DNA of 64,000 nucleotides from Hygrocybe punicea (Eukaryota > Basidiomycota > Agaricomycetes > Agaricales > Hygrophoraceae), in the NCBI GenBank assembly GCA_963556145.1, contig OY744468.1, positions 6,076,001 to 6,140,000 on the forward strand, in the 5' to 3' direction. Shown here piece after piece: positions 55,666 to 64,000 of this stretch. Numbering within the stretch: the stretch's first letter is position 1; the number at the start of each line of letters is the position of its first letter. Made by a program: the position numbers and the translations under genes. A model generated the notes under the pieces. It had not been told where the DNA came from. It saw nothing but the letters and a program-made list of their open reading frames with translations, and did no database searches.

Positions 55666-58600
55666 ATGTCCACAAGCACCAGTGCTCGTACCCCAGACAT
55701 GATGCCCCTACTAAGGCAGAAGTCTGCCCCAGCTAAATTCAAAGGAAGCTATGAAGAAGTCAAGAGATTCTTAAGGCATTACAATCAAATGTGCAAATCC
55801 TATGCTGTTTCTGATAAAGAGAAATGTGAAAGGATTGTAGATTACTGCTCCACCAAAGTAGTCAAGCTCATTGAAGCCCTGGAGAGTTACATATCCCAGG
55901 ACTGGAATACTCTTGAGAAAGATATTACTCGCTACTTTGATGCTGCCCTAAAGGAAACAAGATACATTGTTAGAGATCTCATGACCCTTGCACGCATTTG
56001 GAAACTTAAGCAGATTAGAACTCTCACCAAATGGAAGCAATATGAACGCAGGTTCATTACTATTGCAGGATGGTTAGAGAGCAAGAAGAAGATCTCTGCA
56101 GATGAAAAGGCTGCATACTTCTGGCATGGAATCAACAAGAACCTCAGACATATCATTGAGACACGTCTCAACACTGGATCAACACCTTTAGATGTCACAT
56201 CTCCATTCCCTATGAAAGATGTCATTAAGGTTGCAGAAACTCTATTTGAAAGGAATAGGTTTGACATGAATCTAGCAGATTCAGATTCAGATATACCAGG
56301 AAGACTAGACAACTCTGTTTCAGAAGACTCTGATACAGATGATTCATCAGAGTATGATACAGATAGTGACTATGAAGCCTGCATCAAGAGAAAGAAAGCT
56401 AGCAAGAAGAAGAAGGCATTCAAATCCAAGGCATATGATTCAGATGATGAACTATTTAAGAAGACAGTAAGGAAAGAAACTGAGAAGAAAGATAATGGCA
56501 GGAAGGGGATAGACAGGAAGTCTACCTCCACATCATCATCACACCAGAATGAAGTAGAGTCTTTAATCAAGCAAATGGGAAAGCTTTCTTTGGATGATAT
56601 TAAGTATGGACTAGCATACTATAGAGCCTTGAAGCTAGATCCAGACATTGCTCACTGTATTAGCCCACCTGAGTTGAAACAACCTCAGCAAAAGCAAGCA
56701 CAGTCACAGCAAACACAAAGACCTCCCTTCAAAATCTCAGCTGCCAATAGTGTTGGCCTTCCACCAAACCCTTCTACTAGTTCGTTTACCCCTACCAATT
56801 CGTTTACTCCTTCCAATGAACAAAGAGGACCCATGACCTGCTATGGTTGTGGAGGACAAGGACATGGAATACAAACATGTTTCCAAATAAATGAATTACT
56901 CAAGACAGGCAAGATAACCAAGGATGGTCTTGGAAGGATTGTTTATCCAGATGGCTCAATAATTCGCAGAAATATGGGTGAGACATTTGTACAAGCAATT
57001 GATAGACATGTAGCTGAAAAGGCCAGCAATGTCCAGTCACACTTCTATGTATTACAAGATCAATTCTCTGATTACTATCAATCTGATGCTGAAGAAGATT
57101 TTGAAGCATATACTATACCTACAATCAAGGAAGAAGAAATACAAATCCTGCCTGCAGTCAGAGGACCACAGAAAATTGGTGCAGCAAGGAAGGAAGTATT
57201 AGATGGAGTATATCCTCCCACAGGTATTAAGGCCAAAGGAAAAGAGAATATAAGGCCTAATACAGTACTGCCACCCATTCCTAAAGGCCCAGTCAAACCT
57301 GGCCCTCTTTCAGCACAGAAGCAAGCTCAAGCACATGTACCCGCACCATTACCTTTTGCTCTCAAGAAGACAAACCCATTCCATCCTACAGAAGATCTGC
57401 ATACAAAACAACCTGTTCCAATGGATATAAGAGCCCCCATACATATTCCTTCAGACACAGATTCAGATGTGGAGATGATAGATCCTTCTCCAACAAAGCC
57501 AGCCAAGACTCATATACAAGGACACAAGGCAAACATAGATAAGAACAAGATCATGGCTGAAAGACATAATGCCATAACTCGTCCAAAGCCCACTCCCAGA
57601 CAATCTGAAATTTCAGTCAATATTGGAGAAACTCAAGTTGTCAATCAAATCCTTGACACACCAGTTACCCTGCGCGTTCGTGAAGTATTAGCTTCTTCCA
57701 AGGAATTATCTGAGCAATTAACAGACATGATCAAGAGAAAGAATGCAAAGGTATCTGCCATTGCAAGCTCATTCATAACCAAGGATCGTGGAGTGTTAAT
57801 CAGGCTTCAGATGGAATGTGATAGAAGACCTATTGAAGCCATCATTGACACTGGATCCCAGTTAAATGTGATTAGTAAAAAAGTCTGGAAAGAAATTATC
57901 CAAAGACCTATGGATGTAGGAAAAATTCTCACAATGAATGATGCTAATGGAGGTGAAGGAACATTAAAAGGATTGGTCTCAGAAGTTCCATTGACTTGTG
58001 GTGGTGTCCTTACCTATGCCAATCTTTACATAGGAGAGACAGTGCCATTTGATTTATTACTTGGAAGACCATGGCAAAGAGGCAACTATGTTTCTATTGA
58101 TGAAAGAATAGATGGTACATATTTAGTATTCAAGAATCCTGAAGATTTGACAAACAGATTTGAACTAATGGTCACACCAAGCCATTCTCAAGTTAATCAC
58201 ATCAGAGGAGCTACTACTGCCCATGCCTCAACATCCTATTTATGCACTTTACCTATGGAACTTGAAGAAACCACTACAATTCCTTTAACTAAGTCTTATG
58301 AACAAAATAAGGCATTAGTCCGCTATAATCCGCAATTTCAAACTCCGCTTAAACCGAATTATTTTACCGAAATGATTACATGCTTACAGGATAAGCCTTA
58401 TTTGGATAAGGATAAGTCTGAAGTAAAAGGAGATAAAAGTATCTCATGCTTCAATATCCCCAAAAATGCATATGATGGCTCGAAACTTTTTGCATTGTCC
58501 ATAGCCCATTGTGATGACATGAACAATGAAAAATCTGAATTTTCTAAAAGGAGAAAGATAAGAAATGGATTTTCACACCAGGGAAATTTAGATAGGAATT

Positions 58601-61600
58601 GCTATAAAAACTCTGAAGAAATGGGAGAGACAGTAGCCATGTCTGCTGCACAAACCCCCCAGATCCCACCTTTTATGATCAATAACCACCCTCTTCCTCT
58701 CCCTGTAGAAGGGATCCACTCCAATGGTCATCCAGATGCTGGCCGACTTATCACTTCCTTTTTGGGAAATTCCCTTGATTACCAATCTCCCCATTTAAGT
58801 AAATTTTTGATTGCTGCCACTGTAGGATATAGGCTTTCTCCGGGGATTGATTCCCTTGGTGTTCCTTTTGAGCACGGAATTTTATTAAATGCTTCTCTAG
58901 CTACAATAAATTCTCCAAGTGTCCCCCCCTCTTTAAGGATGGGACATTTAGTTTTTCAATTTTACCCATTTGCTAACCCTTCTACTGAGGAGAACTTTTC
59001 TCCTCCCCCTGTCCCTCCTCCTTACATAGAGGACTTTTATTCTTTCCCAGTGACCACTCGTGACCCTCGCACGCGCCCCGGCGACATTATTCCGCCCTTA
59101 GAACCGCCCCGTAACCCCATTAACTTACCGGTCACGCGGATTCCCACGGTTGGCTCTTCTGTCCCCACTATCACGCTCACTGGCGAGGACGACCGCGAAT
59201 CGTCGTTGACCAACGACGAGGCACGCGGTTGGAGCCCAATCGAAGGCTGGGAATGGGACTACGAGGTGGGAAAGATCCCGCTTCATCTGTTCACTGACAA
59301 ACGACTTCCACTACAGTACACGGAGCGTGGCCGTAGACGCCCCTCCCTGACTACTACCATGCCTCCGGAAAATACTTCGACCCTCGCAGATGGTACCACG
59401 GACCTTTCCGCGACCACGGACAGCAATTTCTTTCATTTCCGGGGATCCGAAGTCCACTCAACGGCCCCCACCAATGACATTCACCATTCCGCCCTCGACA
59501 TCAGCCGCGACCTGTTCGAACATACAGATCGTGACGGATACGAGGCAGGTGATGAAGGGGAAGTAGAATGGCCAGGTTGCACGGTGTGTACTAGGCACCC
59601 CGCTCACGAAAAATGCCCGGATTTTACCTCACTCACGAAAAAGCCTTCTTTTGACGATTATACGGCCCCGGCGGCCACCGTTCAGCTCGCAATACGCACG
59701 GAACCCATGAACGGCCACAACGCCATCCCTGATAGTGACCTCCTCGACGTTATTATCCCCACTTCTCCGCGCGCGCCGTTAGTTGCATCCCTCCTCGAAT
59801 CCACTAACTATATACCGGCAAATCATGAACGTAGCGCCCCGGCGGCGCTCGTTTATGACCACGGACTCCCACCTGGTCTCAATATGCCGCTTGATGCCCA
59901 TTTACGCGACACTTCGCCCGGTCTCATCAATTACTACCCCACTTCCGCGAAAACCCCCGAATTTGTTTTCCCTGCTGATGACGACTGGGACTGGCCCGTC
60001 GGCCAGGTCAGATATATCAACCCCGTCGTGCTCGAACCGCCCCGCATGCTTTACAACCATGCAGAGGTAAACTACGCATTTCCACCCCCTCCTCATGCCG
60101 AATTGGGACGCGAGCCGATTTCCCGGCCCCCCAGCGATCCGGACCTCTTATCAGACGTCTCCAACCATGCCACCCCTGGTTCCGATGTAGGAAACATTTG
60201 GTTCCCTGCTACTTCTTATTTGCCTACTCCCCCTTTTACCCCTTTTAATAGTAGTGAAAATTTTGTACCTTTAGTCTCTAGCTCCCCTTCTATGTCTTTT
60301 GATGATCTATATGGTGATTTAGGATATTCTCCTAAGTCTCCTATCTTTGAGGAAATTTTGCCAGATTTAAATAATAATAGTGATGATTATTTATATTCTT
60401 CAAATAAATACATAGATAGTAAAGATACTTCTATGTCTGTAGATTCTCAATCACCTTCTTCTGTTTATTCTGGGAGTGACTCTGAAAATAAGGCTGTCAA
60501 GATCCTAAGCCCCAAACCAGATCCACTCACCATCATTATTCCTCATACCACTTCCATAAATTCATCTCTACCTCAGCCTTATCAGGAACCTGGATCTAGG
60601 ACTAGACCTATCAGTGTGTCCTCTTCTGAGGACATTAATTCATCTTCTGATGAATCCATGGACACAGACTCAGATGAAGAATTAGAATGGTTCGCTTGGA
60701 CTAGGTCTGATTCCCTAGATTCAGAAGCAATAACAGAATTTAATTCAGACCTCAGTCAGGCCATTGAAGAAGCCCAGCAGCCGCTCGATTCCCCTCCAGG
60801 CTTGATATCGCTTTCGCCTACACCACCCCCACTTGAAGATATACCTTTGTTACAATTGCCACCTGTCTCAGACAATACTTGGTCCTTGCCAGAAGGCGAG
60901 GAAATCAATACCCCCTCTGATGAATATGCCAGACTCCCATTTGATCGTGCCAATGCCTTAAATGCAGGAGAACGCATTTCGCCCTTACCTCCCTCCAAGG
61001 ATCCCAGATCCCCATTTAGTGTCAGATCAGGCCCATTATATCCAGAATCCAATCTACTCACTCAGCTTCGCATGGAAGCACCTCCTATTCGCCCTCAATC
61101 ACCCATTCAAGTGTATTCCTTCACCATCTCCAATGCTGGCTCCTCTCATCAGGACTTAGCTGCTGCAAGAATCTTAACAGCTGAGCCAGACCACATGTCT
61201 ACATTTGATGTTCACATCAGTTTCCTCAAAGCTATTAGAGGATCCTTGGTTGAAGGCATTCGCAGAATTGGATTCAAGCTAGCCACCCCTGACTGGAGGG
61301 CCCTCATCAATGAAAGGCCTTCAAATGACCCCGTCCGCTATTATTTCAACCACAAGTGTTTACTATTTCGGTTTCTGGAAGAAGGAGTTTCTGAAGGACT
61401 ACCTGAACCTGCAACAGAGCATTTTAGGCCCCTTCACTTCACAGAGTCAAACCCTCTCCTTGAAGAAGAAGAAATCACCTTCCTCAAAAATTCCTCTATC
61501 ATATTTCGCTCCAATCGCCGCATGTTACTCTCTGATGCTATCAATGCAGTCTTGGATATGCGCTTTCGCCGCCCTGAAGCAGTGGCAGATTTGCTTAAGG

Positions 61601-61647
61601 AAGGATATTTTGATCCTCCCAAATATCTCAAGTCCACAATTACTTAG
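55666..61647 (+). CDS. Gag-protease polyprotein with very long C-terminal extension (1,993 aa)
   Basis: Residues ~1-250 are a helical Gag capsid-like region (KFKGSYEEVKRFLRHYN, FWHGINKNLRHIIETRL). An acidic/Lys-rich segment follows. A zinc knuckle Cys-x2-Cys-x4-His-x4-Cys sits at residues 392-405. A retropepsin has its catalytic DTG in EAIIDTGSQLNVIS at ~727 and LLLGRPW at ~800. The remaining ~1,150 residues are Pro/Ser/Asp-rich with no domain I know, ending in a folded-looking part (HISFLKAIRGSLVEGIRRIG, YYFNHKCLLFRFLEEGV). Bases 59,050-60,190 are strikingly G-C rich compared with the A-T rich rest. The product assembles the particle and supplies the protease. TAG at 61645-61647. Confidence 0.88.
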   Translation: MSTSTSARTPDMMPLLRQKSAPAKFKGSYEEVKRFLRHYNQMCKSYAVSDKEKCERIVDYCSTKVVKLIEALESYISQDWNTLEKDITRYFDAALKETRYIVRDLMTLARIWKLKQIRTLTKWKQYERRFITIAGWLESKKKISADEKAAYFWHGINKNLRHIIETRLNTGSTPLDVTSPFPMKDVIKVAETLFERNRFDMNLADSDSDIPGRLDNSVSEDSDTDDSSEYDTDSDYEACIKRKKASKKKKAFKSKAYDSDDELFKKTVRKETEKKDNGRKGIDRKSTSTSSSHQNEVESLIKQMGKLSLDDIKYGLAYYRALKLDPDIAHCISPPELKQPQQKQAQSQQTQRPPFKISAANSVGLPPNPSTSSFTPTNSFTPSNEQRGPMTCYGCGGQGHGIQTCFQINELLKTGKITKDGLGRIVYPDGSIIRRNMGETFVQAIDRHVAEKASNVQSHFYVLQDQFSDYYQSDAEEDFEAYTIPTIKEEEIQILPAVRGPQKIGAARKEVLDGVYPPTGIKAKGKENIRPNTVLPPIPKGPVKPGPLSAQKQAQAHVPAPLPFALKKTNPFHPTEDLHTKQPVPMDIRAPIHIPSDTDSDVEMIDPSPTKPAKTHIQGHKANIDKNKIMAERHNAITRPKPTPRQSEISVNIGETQVVNQILDTPVTLRVREVLASSKELSEQLTDMIKRKNAKVSAIASSFITKDRGVLIRLQMECDRRPIEAIIDTGSQLNVISKKVWKEIIQRPMDVGKILTMNDANGGEGTLKGLVSEVPLTCGGVLTYANLYIGETVPFDLLLGRPWQRGNYVSIDERIDGTYLVFKNPEDLTNRFELMVTPSHSQVNHIRGATTAHASTSYLCTLPMELEETTTIPLTKSYEQNKALVRYNPQFQTPLKPNYFTEMITCLQDKPYLDKDKSEVKGDKSISCFNIPKNAYDGSKLFALSIAHCDDMNNEKSEFSKRRKIRNGFSHQGNLDRNCYKNSEEMGETVAMSAAQTPQIPPFMINNHPLPLPVEGIHSNGHPDAGRLITSFLGNSLDYQSPHLSKFLIAATVGYRLSPGIDSLGVPFEHGILLNASLATINSPSVPPSLRMGHLVFQFYPFANPSTEENFSPPPVPPPYIEDFYSFPVTTRDPRTRPGDIIPPLEPPRNPINLPVTRIPTVGSSVPTITLTGEDDRESSLTNDEARGWSPIEGWEWDYEVGKIPLHLFTDKRLPLQYTERGRRRPSLTTTMPPENTSTLADGTTDLSATTDSNFFHFRGSEVHSTAPTNDIHHSALDISRDLFEHTDRDGYEAGDEGEVEWPGCTVCTRHPAHEKCPDFTSLTKKPSFDDYTAPAATVQLAIRTEPMNGHNAIPDSDLLDVIIPTSPRAPLVASLLESTNYIPANHERSAPAALVYDHGLPPGLNMPLDAHLRDTSPGLINYYPTSAKTPEFVFPADDDWDWPVGQVRYINPVVLEPPRMLYNHAEVNYAFPPPPHAELGREPISRPPSDPDLLSDVSNHATPGSDVGNIWFPATSYLPTPPFTPFNSSENFVPLVSSSPSMSFDDLYGDLGYSPKSPIFEEILPDLNNNSDDYLYSSNKYIDSKDTSMSVDSQSPSSVYSGSDSENKAVKILSPKPDPLTIIIPHTTSINSSLPQPYQEPGSRTRPISVSSSEDINSSSDESMDTDSDEELEWFAWTRSDSLDSEAITEFNSDLSQAIEEAQQPLDSPPGLISLSPTPPPLEDIPLLQLPPVSDNTWSLPEGEEINTPSDEYARLPFDRANALNAGERISPLPPSKDPRSPFSVRSGPLYPESNLLTQLRMEAPPIRPQSPIQVYSFTISNAGSSHQDLAAARILTAEPDHMSTFDVHISFLKAIRGSLVEGIRRIGFKLATPDWRALINERPSNDPVRYYFNHKCLLFRFLEEGVSEGLPEPATEHFRPLHFTESNPLLEEEEITFLKNSSIIFRSNRRMLLSDAINAVLDMRFRRPEAVADLLKEGYFDPPKYLKSTIT

Positions 61648-64000
61648 TGATTTGTTTACTCTTGCAACAATATTTTTGCCCCTATGTCAAACCTCTCTTC
61701 TTTATATCTGTCTGTACTACATTTTATTACTTGATGTGATAGTGTACAAGTTTATATTTTCAAAGACTATTCAGGATTTGACATCCTTAGCCAGCCCTAG
61801 TATACCTGTGTACAAACAAACTGAACTGACAAATATAACTTCTGTCAGACTGTATGAAGAGGACCCTCAAAATTCTAAGCATGAAGATAAGCCACTAGAA
61901 CAATTCAGTGTATACTATGAGACTATTAAGGATAGCCAAGAAACAACTATGCCTATTTTAGTCTACCCAGAAGATGAAGACAATCAAGATTACAATCTTA
62001 ATGAAGTACCAAATAAGCAAGAAAGTGCCTCAGAAGAAGCAGACTATTACTACATTATAGGAGAAGGAACCTTAATATGTGAAGAAGGAGACATTCTCAT
62101 ATTCCCTTGTGAAGAAACAGATAGTCAAGGATATCCATTAACACTTACAGCTTACAAAAGAGTGGACAAGAAAATAAATCCTGTCCCTGGAACCTTTCCA
62201 GAAGATGCACGTGTTACAAGGAAATTTCCCTATGACCCTCTTTCCACATTACCACCACTTCCTATGATACCACCAGACTTCATACCTACAGAGAAGCTTA
62301 CATCTGAACGTCTGAAGATACTCAAGATAAACAATGATGGATTTCTTTGGCCAGAAGAAGAAAATTTATTTACTCACCTCTTGTCACTTAACCAAGATGC
62401 TATTGGCTTTGAAGATACTGAAAGAGGCACACTTAAGGAATCTTACTTTTCACCATACATCATCCCTACTGTCCCACATGTACCCTGGGCATTTCGAAAT
62501 ATTCCTATACCACCAGGACTTAGAGAAAAAGTCATGGATGTTTCGAAGAGAAAAATAGATGCTGGTGTATATGAACCAAGTCAATCCTCTTATAGGTCAA
62601 GATGGTTTTGTGTAAGCAAGAAGGATGGAAAACTTCATATAGTCCATGATTTGCAACCTCTCAATGCAGTTACAATACGTGATGCAGGCCTTCCTCCAAT
62701 ACTAGATGAATTTGTAGAACCTTTCGCTGGTCGCCAATGCTATACAGTCTTCGATTTACTATGGGGATTTGATGCTAGGAAAGTACATCCTACATCTCGT
62801 GACCTCACTGCATTCATGACACCACTGGGATTACTTCGTCTCACATCACTTCCCACTGGATTCACAAATTCACCTGCAGAATTCCAACGTTGTATGTGCT
62901 TCATCCTTCAAGATGAAATCCCTCATACTGCAAATAGCTTCATTGATGATTTACCTATAAAAGGACCTTCATCCATTTATCCTGATCAAGATGGAAGACC
63001 AGAAGTTTTACTAGAAAATCCAGGAATCAGAAGGTTTATTTGGGAGCACGCTCAAGATGTACATCGCATTATGCATCGCCTTGCTTGTGCAGGAATGACA
63101 ATATCAGCTAAGAAGACACAACTTTGCCGCTCAAGTGTTGTGATCGTAGGACAGAAATGCACTCCGGAAGGACGTTGTCCTGATGATAGTAGAGTACAAA
63201 AGGTTTTGGACTGGCCCCCACTCAAGACTCCCAAGGATGTTAGAGGCTTCCTAGGTCTCTGTGGAACAGTTCGCATTTGGATAGAAAATTATTCTGCACT
63301 AGCCAAGCCACTAGCAGAGTTATTCCATAAAGGAGCAGAGTTTATATGGGATGAAAGAAGACAAGCAGCTTTCCAGGCATTGAAAGAAAAGGTTTCTTCA
63401 GCACCTGCACTCCGCTCTATTGATTATACATCAGATAGACCCACATATTTATCAGTAGACAGTAGCCATATTGCTGCCGGTTTTATTTTATCACAAGAAG
63501 ATGAAAATGGAAATCGTCGCCCTGCTAGATATGGTTCAATACCAATGAGTGAAAGAGAATCCAGATATTCACAGCCAAAACTGGAGTTATATGGACTATA
63601 CCGCGCGTTACGCCACTGGAGACTGTATTTAATAGGAATAAAGAATTTACATATAGAGGTAGATGCCAAGTTTATAAAAGGCATGCTCAATGAACCGGAT
63701 TTACAACCTAATGCAGCCATAAACAGATGGATTCAAGGAATTTTATTATTTGACTTCAAACTTATTCATGTACCTGCAACCCAGTTTAGGGGACCAGATG
63801 CACTTTCTCGCAGAGAACTTGCAGATAATGAAGAAATTGAAGAGCATGATGATTCATGGCTAGATGATATTGCCTTGCTTGTTCATGTTCCTGATCCACA
63901 TGAAATAAGAAAATTTAGCTTCACTGTCCCTACCAAATTGCCATACAAGGCCATCACACTCCCTTCAAATAATGAAATTAAATTACAACAGGACAAGATA
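61646..64000 (+). CDS. Pol polyprotein: reverse transcriptase and RNase H (partial)
   Basis: A frame in +1 relative to Gag is open from before the Gag stop to the window end; its first ATG is at 61949, so it may be made by +1 frameshifting or by separate initiation. RT blocks: VYEPSQSSYRSRWFCVSKKD, HIVHDLQPLNAVT, YTVFDLLWGFDARKV, LPTGFTNSPAEFQRCM, the catalytic FIDDLPIKG (62,940), and RGFLGLCGTVRIWI. RNase H: PTYLSVDSSHIAAGFILSQ, PKLELYGLYRALRHWRLYL, IEVDAKFIKGML. It then reads GPDALSRRELAD, the usual tether before integrase. Copies element RNA to DNA in cytoplasmic particles. Confidence 0.92.

Larger units (their letters stand above)
54510..64000 (+). mobile_element. Ty3/gypsy LTR retrotransposon, 5' part (continues past window)
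   Basis: Order: LTR, primer-binding site, Gag-protease frame, then reverse transcriptase and RNase H. Integrase and the 3' LTR lie beyond the window. agcat (54505-54509) before the LTR is the candidate left target duplication. Confidence 0.9.

Noticed and set aside
1..64000. tRNA, rRNA, telomere or centromere signatures
   Set aside because: None recognised by eye; a covariance-model scan would be needed to exclude tRNAs.

Overview
The window looks like nuclear DNA of a filamentous basidiomycete, most likely an Agaricomycete. The evidence is dense short introns (about 40-60 nt, GT...AG), kelch/BTB, NADAR and dynamin-like genes with fungal exon structure, a KDZ transposase with a CxC2 cysteine cluster, a Rep-helicase Helitron, and a Ty3/gypsy element with a ~1.1 kb LTR. 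The species cannot be named from sequence alone. No bacterial-type features, CRISPR, rRNA or tRNA genes were recognised.

Layout. 0.4-11.1 kb is a gene-rich block: kelch/BTB protein, a 1,142-aa dynamin-superfamily GTPase with 12 exons, a decayed 2-oxoglutarate oxygenase-like fragment, a NADAR protein and a small cysteine-motif protein. 11.9-15.3 kb is a non-autonomous DNA element with long inverted termini, and each arm has been hit by a different MITE. 16.5-18.1 kb is a secreted His/Lys-rich protein made of five tandemly duplicated exon+intron units. 19.6-26.0 kb is repeat country: a 3.5 kb hAT-like element with an 8-bp target duplication, a 462-bp near-perfect foldback MITE inside it, a second copy of its internal segment, and two minisatellites.

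26.2-54.3 kb is the most unusual part. The C-terminal half of a KDZ transposase (26.2-27.6 kb) and its N-terminal half (51.0-53.2 kb) lie on the same strand in the correct order. They meet without apparent loss or overlap at an intron position, but are separated by about 23.4 kb. The intervening DNA holds a Helitron (27.6-35.4 kb; Rep domain, PIF1-like helicase, cysteine-protease-like C-terminus, with two single-base frameshifts) and four intron-rich genes of unknown function (36.5-49.0 kb). Between two divergent ones lies an inverted array of 11 palindromic cores spaced exactly 82 bp. One of these genes carries a 3.2 kb hAT-like element at a splice acceptor, which the target duplication regenerates; inside that element sits a 1.9 kb LTR element with 159-bp LTRs. 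A Ulp1-like (C48) protease gene lies just upstream of the KDZ gene.

54.5-64.0 kb is the 5' part of a Ty3/gypsy retrotransposon: LTR, primer-binding site, a 1,993-aa Gag/protease frame with an unusual GC-rich insertion-like segment, and a Pol frame in +1 overlap that runs off the window. Gene coordinates are spans from start to stop; exons were inferred by eye from splice signals and reading phase.
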